From Natrinema hispanicum (GTDB lineage: Archaea; Halobacteriota; Halobacteria; Halobacteriales; Natrialbaceae), in contig NZ_SHMP01000003.1 of assembly GCF_004217335.1 (NCBI RefSeq), forward strand, positions 186,001 to 250,000: a stretch of 64,000 nucleotides of DNA, written 5' to 3'. Position 1 is the first letter of the stretch. Every line of letters starts with the position of its first letter. Positions 34,188-43,349 of this stretch are shown here, in pieces. The notes beneath the pieces were generated by a model, which saw nothing but the letters and a program-made list of their open reading frames with translations, did no database searches and was not told where the DNA came from. Position numbers and translations under genes: made by a program.

Positions 34188-35662
34188 GAGCGGTCACGCT
34201 ACAGCTGACGATCATCGTCGGCTATCTCCTGATCGCACTCGCAATCGGGCTCGTTGCCTACCGCCTGACCGAGCGGACCGCAGAGGACTTCTATCTCGCA
34301 AGTCGCACGCTGGGGACGGTCGTGTTGCTGTTTACGACGTTCGCGACGCTGTTATCGGCGTTTACCTTCTTCGCCGGCCCGAACATCGCCTACGCACAGG
34401 GGCCCGAGTGGATCCTCGTTATGGGGCTGATGGACGGCATCATCTTCGCCATCCTCTGGTATGTCATCGGCTACAAACAGTGGTTGCTCGGCCAGCAGTA
34501 TGGCTACGTCACCCTCGGTGAGATGCTCGGCGACCGCTTCGGGTCGCGGTGGCTTCGTGGGCTCGTCGCCGCCATCAGCCTGCTCTGGCTGTTCCCCTAC
34601 GTCATGCTCCAGCAGGTCGGCGCTGGCACGGCACTCGAGGCCCTGACCGACGGCGCAGTGTCCTACGAACTGGGGGCGGGCCTGATCACGGTATTCATGA
34701 TCCTCTATGTCGTCGCCGCCGGGATGCGCGGGGTCGCCTGGACCGACACGCTCCAGGGCGCGTTCATGCTCGTGACGACCTGGGTCGCGCTGCTGTGGGT
34801 GCTCGCGACCGTCGGCGGCCCGAGCGCGGCGACCGCTGCGCTCGCATCGAGTCCGGACACAGCCGGGTTCCTCTCGCTCGGTAGCAGCTACTACACGCCC
34901 CAGTGGATGCTTTCGACGGCGATCACGATCGGGTTCGGCGTCGCGATGTTCCCGCAGGTCAACCAGCGCTTCTTCGCCGCCGGCTCGAAGGCCGTGCTCA
35001 AGCGGTCCCTTGCCCTCTGGCCGATCCTCTGTGTGTTGCTCTTCGTCCCCTCGTTCATGCTCGGGGCGTGGGCCGCCGGCCTCGAGGTCGCGATTCCCGA
35101 GGGAGCGAACGTCCTGCCGTTGATCCTCGATGCGTACACCCCAACCTGGTTCGCTGCACTGATCATCGCCGGCGCGATGGCCGCGATGATGTCGTCCTCG
35201 GACTCGATGTTGCTGTCTGGGTCGTCGTATTTCACGCGGGATCTCTACCGGCCGTTCGTCGATCGAGGCCTCTCCGACAGCCGAGAAGGGCTGCTAGCCC
35301 GCGGCGGCGTCGTGATCTTTGCCACTGCGGCCTTCGTCGCCAGCCTGTTTCAGCCGGCAACGCTGTTCGACCTCGGGAACGCCGCCTTCAGCGGCTTCGC
35401 CCAGCTCGCACTGCCGGTCCTCCTTGCCCTCTACTGGCGCAAGATTACGCGCGCCGGGATCACCACTGGCATCCTCGCGAGCCAGGGGTTTTACATGGCG
35501 AGCCTCTTCGTCGCCGCTGTCCCGGGGTCCTACGCAGGCTGGTCGGCTGGCCTCGTCGGGATGGGACTTGGCCTCCTCGTCACCGTCGTTGTCTCGCTGG
35601 TCACCTCGCCGGCGGCCGACGAGCAGCGCGCGATCTACTTCGACGGCCTCGGTGCCGACTGA
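34184..35662 (+). CDS. Sodium:solute symporter (SSS family)
   Basis: 492 residues, GTG start at 34184. About 13 membrane helices in the SSS arrangement. Characteristic stretches are AEDFYLASRTLGTVVLLFTT near residue 35, SAFTFFAGPNIAYAQGP and the MAAMMSSSDSMLLSGSSYFT segment near 335, which in this family helps bind sodium. The substrate is unknown; similarity in layout to pantothenate or proline carriers is not decisive. Its TGA stop at 35660-35662 is the first triplet of an intergenic repeat element. Confidence 0.9.
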   Translation: MRAVTLQLTIIVGYLLIALAIGLVAYRLTERTAEDFYLASRTLGTVVLLFTTFATLLSAFTFFAGPNIAYAQGPEWILVMGLMDGIIFAILWYVIGYKQWLLGQQYGYVTLGEMLGDRFGSRWLRGLVAAISLLWLFPYVMLQQVGAGTALEALTDGAVSYELGAGLITVFMILYVVAAGMRGVAWTDTLQGAFMLVTTWVALLWVLATVGGPSAATAALASSPDTAGFLSLGSSYYTPQWMLSTAITIGFGVAMFPQVNQRFFAAGSKAVLKRSLALWPILCVLLFVPSFMLGAWAAGLEVAIPEGANVLPLILDAYTPTWFAALIIAGAMAAMMSSSDSMLLSGSSYFTRDLYRPFVDRGLSDSREGLLARGGVVIFATAAFVASLFQPATLFDLGNAAFSGFAQLALPVLLALYWRKITRAGITTGILASQGFYMASLFVAAVPGSYAGWSAGLVGMGLGLLVTVVVSLVTSPAADEQRAIYFDGLGAD

Positions 35663-35739
35663 TACGGTCTGCGATCACTGTTTCCCGGCGCACAGGGGGT
35701 CGCGGGTGCGCCGGCGCTGACCGAGAGGCGTCCGTCTGA
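35660..35739 (+). repeat. Intergenic inverted-repeat element, copy 1
   Basis: Begins TGATACGGTCTGCGATC on the stop codon of the symporter gene and ends near CGTCCGTCTGA. The internal 9-bp stem CCGGCGCAC (35685-35693) pairs with GTGCGCCGG (35706-35714). It is a member of the family also found at 37652, 44379, 46191, 53397 and 54333. Confidence 0.7.
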
Positions 35740-35788
35740 CCGAGTCGAATCGCCACCCTGAACGGTCCCGATTGCATAGCCGGCGACC

Positions 35789-36427
35789 ATGACGATCGAT
35801 CTCCCGGCCGCGGTCGCCGACGACTGGCGGCGGCTCGGCACGCAGACCGAGAAACGACGACTCTCGCTGATGACGATCACCGCCGAGACGACCGTCTTCG
35901 AACACCGGCCGACAGCTGACGCACTCGAGCGGCTCCGCGCCAGCGGCTCGATCCCAGCCCGATCGCTGTTTCTCATCGAACTGCAGCTCAACCCGTCGCT
36001 GTCGACAATGGGGCTGTCACCGAGCGATGCCCTCGGGATGGCTGCCCCGAAAGCCCGCACGGGATTCGTCGAGACGATCGAAGACGACGGTATTATCGTC
36101 GGCGACGAACGCACGAGCGAGCATATCGACCGCCCGGACGGCACCGTCGGCCATCTCACCGTCTTCGAGGCTGACTATCCAGTCGACACCGACTCGGCGG
36201 CTGACGACGATGGTGACGCTGACGCCGCGACGATCGACGCCGAAGCCCACATCGCCATCTGGCCCGCAACGGATACGTACGTGATGGCTGGCGGGCTGGT
36301 GCCGCTCGAGGCCCCCGACGAGCCGGCCACCCTCGAGGCCGCCCTCGACGTCGATCCGGCCCGCGACCGGGAGGCGATCGTGGATCTGTTCAGAGGGCTC
36401 GACCTCGAGGCGACAGACGAGGACTGA
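35789..36427 (+). CDS. Conserved haloarchaeal hypothetical protein
   Basis: 212 residues, soluble. The middle has SLFLIELQLNPSLSTMGLSP and KARTGFVETIEDDGIIVGDE, and an acidic linker (DTDSAADDDGDADAATIDAE, residues ~131-150) precedes a C-terminal domain with IWPATDTYVMAGGLVPLEAP. No known motif. Start ATG at 35789, 50 nt after repeat copy 1. Confidence 0.65.
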   Translation: MTIDLPAAVADDWRRLGTQTEKRRLSLMTITAETTVFEHRPTADALERLRASGSIPARSLFLIELQLNPSLSTMGLSPSDALGMAAPKARTGFVETIEDDGIIVGDERTSEHIDRPDGTVGHLTVFEADYPVDTDSAADDDGDADAATIDAEAHIAIWPATDTYVMAGGLVPLEAPDEPATLEAALDVDPARDREAIVDLFRGLDLEATDED

Positions 36428-36475
36428 CCGCGCTGCTGTCGAAACGATTACGTAGCCGACCGTCGATGCGTCGCT

Positions 36476-36703
36476 ATGGCACACTATAGCGGCCGCGATC
36501 ACTCGGAGCTGGCAAAGACCGGCTTCTTCCTCGGGCTCGCCCTGTTCGTCGTCGGGACGGGCAGCGAGCTCGTCGGCCACGCGATGTTCGGATCGCTTCC
36601 TCAGTGGGAGAACACGCTGTTTTTCGCCCTGACGATGATCGGCTTCGCGATCGGCTTTGCCTCGCCGTTCGTGTTCGGTATCGTCATGCCGCTTGTCGAG
36701 TAA
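36476..36703 (+). CDS. Small membrane protein
   Basis: 75 residues with two membrane helices: residues ~16-36 and ~46-70. It begins MAHYSGRDHSELAKTGFFLG. Similar short proteins are common in haloarchaea, and I recall a DUF7860-type label without certainty. It lies between a hypothetical gene and the CARF-like regulator, on the same strand. Confidence 0.65.
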   Translation: MAHYSGRDHSELAKTGFFLGLALFVVGTGSELVGHAMFGSLPQWENTLFFALTMIGFAIGFASPFVFGIVMPLVE

Positions 36704-36754
36704 CGCGGATACCGACTCGGTGGTTTTGTAACGGCTCCTGCCTCAGTGTCGACC

Positions 36755-37654
36755 ATGCAAACACACATCGTCCCGGTCGGCTTCGATTACGACCGGCTGA
36801 TCGCGCCGCTCGTGCGCGACCAGATCGACGTCGACAGCGTCATTTTGCTCGAGGGAGCCGTCGGCAGCGAGGCCAACGTCGAGTACTCCCGGCACCTCTC
36901 GAAGAAACTCGAGACGGACTTCCGGAACCTGCTGGGAGCCGAAACCGAGCGGTTCGTCTTAGAGGACGTCTACGACTACGACGAGGCGTTCGAGCAGGCC
37001 TACGAGCTTATCACCGCTGAACTCGACGCCGGCAACGAGGTCTGGGTCAACGTCGCCGCGATGCCCCGGACTGTCAGCTTCGCCTTCGCCAACGCCGCCC
37101 ACTCGCTGATGGTCGAACGCGAGGAAGACCGCGAGGGCATCCACACCTATTACACTGCCCCGGAGAAGTACTTAGAGACCGAACTCGCCGAGGAACTGCG
37201 CGAACAGATCGCCTTGCTCGAGGACCTTCGAGAAGACAACGACGGGATCGAAGACGATCGGATCGGGAGCCGCCTCGAGAGCGCCCGCGATCTGCTCGCC
37301 GAGTTCGACGAACGCGGGACGACCATTGGTGCAAAGGAAATCGACGGCAAACACATCGTCGAGTTGCCGGTTGCATCCTTCTCTAACGTCAAGCCGTTCG
37401 AGGAACTGATCCTGTACAAACTCGGCGAGGGCGGCGAGTTCGACTCCGTCTCGGAACTCGCCGAATCGCTGGCGCGTGAACTCAACGAGGAGTATACCGA
37501 CAGTTTCCGGTCGAAGGTCATCTACAACGTCGACCGGCTGGGCCCCGGCGGCAAAGGGTACATCGAGCGCGAGGAACACGGCAAGTCCTACCGGACCAGA
37601 CTGTCCCGGATCGGCGAATTGTGGGTGCGGGCTCACTCCGACGGCGACGCCTGA
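36755..37654 (+). CDS. HFX_2341-family (DUF6293) CARF-like/wHTH regulator
   Basis: 299 residues from the ATG at 36755 (a GTG at 36746 is an alternative). The N-terminal ~130 residues look like a CARF-type Rossmann fold: MQTHIVPVGFDYDRLIAPLV, then a loop motif VWVNVAAMPRTVSFAFANAA (residues 97-115) where CARF proteins have their ligand-binding N-x-T-G-G-T. A coiled linker (residues ~135-185) leads to a C-terminal winged helix with ELILYKLGEGGEFDSVSELA and YTDSFRSKVIYNVDRLGPGG. No CRISPR or cas gene is near. The stop codon TGA begins a repeat element. Confidence 0.82.
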   Translation: MQTHIVPVGFDYDRLIAPLVRDQIDVDSVILLEGAVGSEANVEYSRHLSKKLETDFRNLLGAETERFVLEDVYDYDEAFEQAYELITAELDAGNEVWVNVAAMPRTVSFAFANAAHSLMVEREEDREGIHTYYTAPEKYLETELAEELREQIALLEDLREDNDGIEDDRIGSRLESARDLLAEFDERGTTIGAKEIDGKHIVELPVASFSNVKPFEELILYKLGEGGEFDSVSELAESLARELNEEYTDSFRSKVIYNVDRLGPGGKGYIEREEHGKSYRTRLSRIGELWVRAHSDGDA

Positions 37655-37743
37655 GACGGTTTCCTGTCGCTGGGTACCGGTGGGACCGTAGAATGGTCGC
37701 GGGTCGCAAGTGCACCGGCGCTGACTGACAGTAGACCGTATGA
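37652..37743 (+). repeat. Intergenic inverted-repeat element, copy 2
   Basis: Begins TGAGACGGTTTCCTGTCG on the stop codon of the CARF-like gene and ends CTGACAGTAGACCGTATGA. Same family as 35660; the flanks are conserved and the middle is diverged. Confidence 0.65.
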
Positions 37744-37788
37744 CGGTCAAACGGACCGACACCGGCGTCGTGGTGTGAGGCGACCGCC

Positions 37789-38034
37789 CTACTCGCTGGT
37801 GTGGTCGTCCCAGTCTGTAAAGCAATCCTCCGGCTGCACGTCGCGGATCGCCTCCTCTCCTTCGGCGGGAATATGCTGGAAACAGCGCGGTTCGTTCTCC
37901 GACGTGGCGATCCACGCCGCCTCGTTCCCACAGACGGCACATTTTGGAGCGCCGCCGACACGGAGTGCGTACCACCAGCGCCATTTATCGAACCGGTCGC
38001 GGAGACGCGCCCGCAGCCGTGCGAGGGCGCTCAC
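37789..38034 (-). CDS. Small Cys-containing haloarchaeal protein
   Basis: 81 residues from the GTG at 38034 (VSALARLRARLRDRFDKWRW). A short Arg-rich helix is followed by a CAVCGNEAAWIATSENEPRC segment and FQHIP, a likely one-zinc site (C-x2-C ... C-x2-H). A mini-frame MSTDGDRLEGG opens at 38074 and stops just at this GTG; a one-base deletion in the G-run could mean that it is the real N-terminus. Confidence 0.6.
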   Translation of the reverse strand: MSALARLRARLRDRFDKWRWWYALRVGGAPKCAVCGNEAAWIATSENEPRCFQHIPAEGEEAIRDVQPEDCFTDWDDHTSE

Positions 38035-38293
38035 GGTCGATCGCCCCCCTCGAGGCGGTCGCCATCGGTACTCATACGCGTTCCTAGAATCTAACGGTAC
38101 TTTTGCGCTCTGCTCTCGAGGCCGGTGTCTCGCCACTCCGCGGACTGGAGGCAGTCAGCACGGACGAATCTAGACACGCTCGAGCACTGGCCGACGAAAC
38201 ACCTAACACCGTTCCCGGGGCAAGAGACACGTATGATGCAGTGCGTCGCGGCGACCGTTTGCCCGTTTGACGGCCCGCGTGGCACCGTTTTTG

Positions 38294-38391
38294 TATCAGG
38301 GCGGACGTAACGATTTACAGGAGTTCGACCGAACGCGTGGTCGAACTCTTTTAATGACTTACGTCCGCCCTGATAGGGGCTCTATAGCCCC
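38294..38391. repeat. Large perfect dyad element upstream of valS
   Basis: TATCAGGGCGGACGTAA (38294-38310) is an exact 17-bp inverted match to 38359-38375. Inside it GAGTTCGACC (38321-38330) pairs exactly with GGTCGAACTC (38339-38348) around an 8-nt loop. Directly after is a 6-bp hairpin GGGGCT/AGCCCC (38376-38391). The two unpaired arms between the stems are both 10 nt, so the structure is symmetrical. It is 131-228 nt before the valS ATG. It could be a structured leader RNA, an operator or a short mobile element. No gene is supported in 38035-38521. Confidence 0.75.
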
Positions 38392-38521
38392 GCATTCCTT
38401 ACCCCGTTTCGACGGATGTATTGTCGCCGACCAGCATTCACCGAGCAACGACTCATATGGACGAGCGCCAACCACAGTTTCCGACGACGCACCGACGACG
38501 CCCACGGCGGGCGGTGAGAGC

Positions 38522-41182
38522 ATGAGCATGGACACGGCCGCACAGGACGAGCCGAGCCTCGAGGGGGGCTACGACCCCGAAACCGTCGAATCGCGCTGGC
38601 AACAGCGCTGGATCGACGCGGACGTCTACGCCTACGACGGCGACGAAAAGCAGGACCCGAACACGGTGTACGCGATCGATACGCCGCCGCCGACGGTCTC
38701 GGGCAGCCTGCACATGGGCCACCTCTATGGTTCGACGCTGCAGGACTTCGCCGCCCGGTTCCAGCGGATGGCAGACGGCGACGTGCTCTTTCCCTTTGGC
38801 TACGACGACAACGGGATCGCAAGCGAGCGGCTGACTGAGAAGGAACTGGACATTCGCCACCAGGACTACGAGCGCCGAGAGTTCCAGAACCTCTGTCGGG
38901 AGGTCTGTCAGGACTACGAGGCCGAATTCACCGAGAAGATGCAGGCGCTCGGGACCTCGATCGACTGGAACAACACCTACAAGACGATCGAACCGCGCGT
39001 CCAGCGCATCTCCCAGCTTTCCTTCCTCGACCTCTACGAGAAGGGCCGTGAGTACCGCAAGAAAGCGCCCGCGATCTGGTGTCCAGAGTGTGAAACCGCC
39101 ATCTCGCAAGTCGAGATGGAAGACGACGAGCGCGGCTCGCACTTCAACGACATCGCGTTCGAACTCGTCGGCGACGACGCGCCACGCGAGGAGTTCGTCA
39201 TCTCGACGACGCGCCCGGAGCTCATCCCGGCCTGTGTCTCCGTATTCGTCCACCCCGACGACGAGGACAACCAGGACCTCGTCGGCGAGACCGCTCGGAT
39301 TCCGATCTTCGGTCACGAAGTGCCGATCATCGAAGACGAGCGCGTCGACATGGAGAAAGGCAGCGGCGTCGTGATGTGCTGTACCTTCGGTGACCAGAAC
39401 GACATCGAGTGGTACCAGGCCCACGACCTGCCGCTGCGCGTGGCGATCGACGAGTCCGCGACGATGACCGAACTCGCCGGCGACTACGAAGGCATGTCCA
39501 CCGAGGAGGCCCGCGAGGCCATCGTCGAGGACTTAGACGACGAGGGCTACCTGCGTGACCGCTGGGCGATCACCCACGCCGTGCAGGTCCACGAACGCTG
39601 TGACACGCCCGTCGAGTTCCGCGTCTCCAAGCAGTGGTACGTCGAAATCTTGGATCACAAAGACGAGTATCTCGAGGCCGGCCAGGAGATGGACTGGTAC
39701 CCCGAGAAGATGTTCACCCGCTACCAGCACTGGATCGAGGGCCTCGAGTGGGACTGGCTGATCTCCCGCCAGCGCGACTCGGGCATTCCGTTCCCGGTCT
39801 GGTACTGTGAAGACTGCGACCATCCGATCATGGCCGAGCGCGAAGAGCTGCCGGTCGACCCGCTCTCGGACGACCCGCCCGTCGATGCGTGTCCGGAGTG
39901 TGGCCACGACGAGTTCGACCCCGAGGAGGACGTCTTCGACACGTGGGCCACCTCGTCACTCACCCCACTCATCAACGCCGGCTGGGACTGGGACGCGGAG
40001 AGCGAAGAGTTCACGATGGACAATCCCGAGCTCTACCCGTTCGATCTGCGTCCGCAGGGCCACGACATCATCTCGTTCTGGCTGTTCCACACCATCGTCA
40101 AGTGCTACGAGCACACCGGCGAGGTGCCCTTCGACGCGACGATGATCAACGGCCACGTTCTGGACGAAAACCGCGAGAAGATGTCCAAGTCGCGGGGCAA
40201 CGTCGTCGAACCCGACGCAGTACTCGCGGAGTACCCCGTCGACGCCGTCCGGTTCTGGGCCGCAAGCGCCGCCGTCGGCGACGACTTCCCGTATCAGGAG
40301 AAAGACCTCACTGCCGGCGAAAAACTCCTGCGCAAGCTCTGGAACGCCTCGAAGCTCGTCGACACGCTCGCGCCCGCCGATCCCGACGAGCCCGCCGAGC
40401 TCGAGGCGATCGACCGCTGGCTGCTCGCGGAACTCGACGACGCCATCGAGGATCTGACGGCCCATCTCGAGGCCTACGAGTTCGCGAAGGCCCGCGACCG
40501 CCTGCGGACGTTCTTCTGGAACACCTTCTGTGACGACTACTTAGAGATCGCCAAGACCCGCGAGGATAACCCCTCGACGCAGTACGCGTTGCGGACCGCC
40601 CACCGAACCTTCCTCGAGCTGTGGGCTCCGTTCCTGCCCCACGTGACCGAGGAAATCTGGCAGGCGATCTACGTGGCCGACGACGCGGCCCTCGAGACGA
40701 GCAGCATCCACGTCCGCGACTGGCCTACCCCGCAGGGCCACGAGGCCGACTTAGCGGCCGGCGAAACCGCCATGGAGGTCATCTCGGCGCTGCGACGCTA
40801 CAAGAGCGAGAACCAGTTGCCGTTAAACGCCGACCTCGAGTCGGTGTCGGTCTACGGCCCCGTCGACGGCTTCGAGGACGCGATCCAGAACGTGATGCAC
40901 GTCCAGGACCTCACCGTGCTCGAAGAGCAACCGGAGATCACGACCGAGGTCGCCGAAATCGACCTCGATTACTCGACGCTCGGGCCGAAGTTCGGCTCGA
41001 AAGTCGGCGAGATCGACGCCGGCATCGAAAGCGGCGACTACGAGATCGACGATGACGAAGGCGTCCTGCGCGTCGCCGGCGAAGAACTCGAAGACGAGCT
41101 CTTCGAGGTCGAACTCGAGCGCACCTACTCCGGCGAGGGCGAGATGATCGAGACCGAGTCGGCGGTCGTCATCCTCGCGTAA
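38522..41182 (+). CDS. valS: Valyl-tRNA synthetase
   Basis: 886 residues from the ATG at 38522 (MSMDTAAQDEPSLEGGYDPE); the upstream open frame is not conserved. Class I signatures are HMGH near residue 64 (SGSLHMGHLYG) and KMSKS at 553-557. The editing domain sits between them and the anticodon-binding domain follows the KMSKS, with a short C-terminal tail. It charges tRNA-Val and proofreads threonine. The upstream dyad element at 38294-38391 may control it. Confidence 0.96.
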   Translation: MSMDTAAQDEPSLEGGYDPETVESRWQQRWIDADVYAYDGDEKQDPNTVYAIDTPPPTVSGSLHMGHLYGSTLQDFAARFQRMADGDVLFPFGYDDNGIASERLTEKELDIRHQDYERREFQNLCREVCQDYEAEFTEKMQALGTSIDWNNTYKTIEPRVQRISQLSFLDLYEKGREYRKKAPAIWCPECETAISQVEMEDDERGSHFNDIAFELVGDDAPREEFVISTTRPELIPACVSVFVHPDDEDNQDLVGETARIPIFGHEVPIIEDERVDMEKGSGVVMCCTFGDQNDIEWYQAHDLPLRVAIDESATMTELAGDYEGMSTEEAREAIVEDLDDEGYLRDRWAITHAVQVHERCDTPVEFRVSKQWYVEILDHKDEYLEAGQEMDWYPEKMFTRYQHWIEGLEWDWLISRQRDSGIPFPVWYCEDCDHPIMAEREELPVDPLSDDPPVDACPECGHDEFDPEEDVFDTWATSSLTPLINAGWDWDAESEEFTMDNPELYPFDLRPQGHDIISFWLFHTIVKCYEHTGEVPFDATMINGHVLDENREKMSKSRGNVVEPDAVLAEYPVDAVRFWAASAAVGDDFPYQEKDLTAGEKLLRKLWNASKLVDTLAPADPDEPAELEAIDRWLLAELDDAIEDLTAHLEAYEFAKARDRLRTFFWNTFCDDYLEIAKTREDNPSTQYALRTAHRTFLELWAPFLPHVTEEIWQAIYVADDAALETSSIHVRDWPTPQGHEADLAAGETAMEVISALRRYKSENQLPLNADLESVSVYGPVDGFEDAIQNVMHVQDLTVLEEQPEITTEVAEIDLDYSTLGPKFGSKVGEIDAGIESGDYEIDDDEGVLRVAGEELEDELFEVELERTYSGEGEMIETESAVVILA

Positions 41183-41388
41183 GCAGTCGATCGCCGTCGC
41201 TAGGAGACGGGTCCGGATTCACGCAGGGCTCGTTTTTGAACGTTCGTTTCCTGTCTCCTGATGCGCTGTGGACACTGTGTCATCAGCAGAAAGGCTATAA
41301 TGACATCGGGCAATCTCGAGGTGTGCTCTGCTGAAGTCGCTGAGCGCCGATCGGTCGGCCGCGCCGCGTAAGCCGAGTACAGAGCACC

Positions 41389-41754
41389 ATGAAGACAGAT
41401 ACCTCGAATGCGAAACGTACGGCTGCCGACGACCGTCTCACTTCGAATACCATCTTCGAGCTGTTGTGCGAGGACCACCGCCGGTATGCGTTGTCCTACC
41501 TCACCCAGAGGGTGGGAGCGGTCCGTCTCGAGGAACTCATCGACCGGCTTGCCCACCGTGACGGCGAGCCGACGCCCGAACGGATCGAGCAGCTCACAGT
41601 CGAGTTCCACCACAACCACCTCCAGAAATTCCTCGATGCGGAGGTACTGCAGTACGATACCGAAGCCGGGACGGTCGAGCGGCGGGCCGCGGCCAGTTCG
41701 CTGGATCCGTACCTCGAGCTTGCGTCCGTCAACGACCTGTCGCTGGCAGAGTGA
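41389..41754 (+). CDS. DUF7344 winged-helix-like protein
   Basis: 121 residues. LTSNTIFELLCEDHRRYALS then YLTQRVGAVRLEELIDRLAH and VEFHHNHLQKFLDAEVLQYD fit the haloarchaeal ArsR-like domain named DUF7344. Such proteins probably bind DNA. The 206 nt before it, back to valS, contain no gene. It is convergent with the DUF1405 gene. Confidence 0.82.
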   Translation: MKTDTSNAKRTAADDRLTSNTIFELLCEDHRRYALSYLTQRVGAVRLEELIDRLAHRDGEPTPERIEQLTVEFHHNHLQKFLDAEVLQYDTEAGTVERRAAASSLDPYLELASVNDLSLAE

Positions 41755-41774
41755 CTACAGTTCGGAGCCAGCGG

Positions 41775-42488
41775 CTACGATCGGCCTCGGGCCGCCTCAC
41801 ACTTTTTCACGCGGATCGTGAGCGCGAGAAACAGCGCCAGCAGGACGAACGTCACTTCGCCCGCGGCGACGACGCCCAGCGCGTCGGCCTCGAGAAACAT
41901 GGGTGCGTCCCGCGCGACCGGGATGATCGTGTGGTGGGGCTCGCCGACGACAGGGACGAAATAGTCGACGAGCAGGTTGCTCCAGTACCAGACGGTGGCG
42001 ACCGCGACGGCCCACACCGGGAAGTCACTGATTCGGTAGAGCACCAGTGCCTGCACGACCATCGCGAGGTGGCTCCAGAAGAGGAAGTTGTACATCGCCG
42101 GGGAGAGATACGTGTAGGAATCGGCGAACGCGAGCAATGTATAGGGTGTCCACAGGCCCAGCACGATGTTGCCGAAAAACGCCAGTGCAGTGAGCCACGG
42201 CTGCTCGCGGCCTAGCTTCCAGCAGGCGAGCGCCAGCGCCACGAACAACGTTGCGAGCGGGCTGTCCGGCACCCAGGGCCACAGCACTGCCGTCGTCTCG
42301 GCGAACTGTCCCGAGTAGTACCAGAACCCAAACGCCGTCCCCACGAGGTTGATCGCCACGACGAGCCACGCAAATCGCAGCCCCAGGTCCTCGACCGTCG
42401 TTGGCAGTGGTGCGAGATACGACGGGAGCGACTCGCCGTCGGTGCGGTCGCGGTCGGAGAGCTGGCCACTCGAGGTCGAGGCAGTCAT
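41775..42488 (-). CDS. DUF1405 family membrane protein
   Basis: 237 residues with about six to seven membrane helices. The family pattern is GTAFGFWYYSGQFAETTAVL near residue 50, PDSPLATLFVALALACWKLG, and then WTPYTLLAFADSYTYLSPAM. Function is unknown. It is divergent from the acetoacetate decarboxylase-like gene at 42586. Confidence 0.85.
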   Translation of the reverse strand: MTASTSSGQLSDRDRTDGESLPSYLAPLPTTVEDLGLRFAWLVVAINLVGTAFGFWYYSGQFAETTAVLWPWVPDSPLATLFVALALACWKLGREQPWLTALAFFGNIVLGLWTPYTLLAFADSYTYLSPAMYNFLFWSHLAMVVQALVLYRISDFPVWAVAVATVWYWSNLLVDYFVPVVGEPHHTIIPVARDAPMFLEADALGVVAAGEVTFVLLALFLALTIRVKKCEAARGRS

Positions 42489-42585
42489 TGTCCGGCGCGA
42501 CGGCCGGAACCTGCAAAACAGTAGCGGTTATCGCTGCCGGCGGCCGACCCCTATCACTACGATCGATCCCTGCGTACCGCCAGCT

Positions 42586-43347
42586 ATGACCACGGCCGAC
42601 CACCGGTCTCGAACACGGCTGTCGACTGGCCACGAGATATCGCTCCCACTCGCGTTATCGCTCGCGATGGGTGGCGTCGTCGTTCCTGCCCGCCGGAGTC
42701 GACTCGAGGCGATCCTACCGGACGCCCTCTCGTCGCTGGCGATCGCACCCGGCGTGGGCTGTGTCGCACTCGTCGCGATTCAGTACCACCGCGTCGGCGG
42801 CGACGATCGGGACACAACGGGACTCGAGCCCTACGACGAGTTCGCAGTCATCATCCCGGCAGTGCATGAGAGTCGAACGAACACCCCCATCGCACAGCTC
42901 GCAGGCGGCGAGATCGGTGGCTACGTCCACTGGCTCCCGGTAACGACCGAACCTGCGGTCGCGCTCGGGCGCGAGCTCTGGGGGTACCCCAAGGAACGCA
43001 CCGACGTGACGGTGACTGACGGGCCGAACGGGGTCCGTGCGGTCGTCTCCGGTGGGCGGTACGGTGACCGCGAGACCGTCCGGCTCGAGGTCGCCCGCCC
43101 GCGAATCAGCGCTCGAGCCCGCGACTGGACGCTGGCGAGTTACACGACGAAAGAGGGGACACTCGTGTGGACACCGGTCCAGATTCAGGGGGAGGTGGCG
43201 ATCGGGATCGGCCCGTCCGTCGGCACGCGACTCGAGGTTGCGCCGGCGCTGGCACGGGAACTGGGACTGTGGCAACGGCCGGTCGGTCGACTCTATGGGT
43301 CCCGCGTTCGGGCACGCCTGCTCGAAGGCGAGTGGATAACCGAGTGA
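42586..43347 (+). CDS. Acetoacetate decarboxylase-like protein
   Basis: 253 residues from the ATG at 42586 (MTTADHRSRTRLSTGHEISL). The acetoacetate decarboxylase fold is suggested by GRELWGYPKERTDVTVT (residues 128-144), with K136 in the G-Y-P-K motif, where the family places its Schiff-base lysine. The typical second lysine is replaced by E137, so the reaction may differ. Relatives include beta-diketone-type enzymes. Role unknown. Confidence 0.72.
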   Translation: MTTADHRSRTRLSTGHEISLPLALSLAMGGVVVPARRSRLEAILPDALSSLAIAPGVGCVALVAIQYHRVGGDDRDTTGLEPYDEFAVIIPAVHESRTNTPIAQLAGGEIGGYVHWLPVTTEPAVALGRELWGYPKERTDVTVTDGPNGVRAVVSGGRYGDRETVRLEVARPRISARARDWTLASYTTKEGTLVWTPVQIQGEVAIGIGPSVGTRLEVAPALARELGLWQRPVGRLYGSRVRARLLEGEWITE

Positions 43348-43349
43348 TA

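Noticed and set aside
38267-38521. In-frame 85-codon extension upstream of valS
   Set aside because: It reads through the perfect dyad element and shows no conserved sequence; the ATG at 38522 fits the ValRS start.
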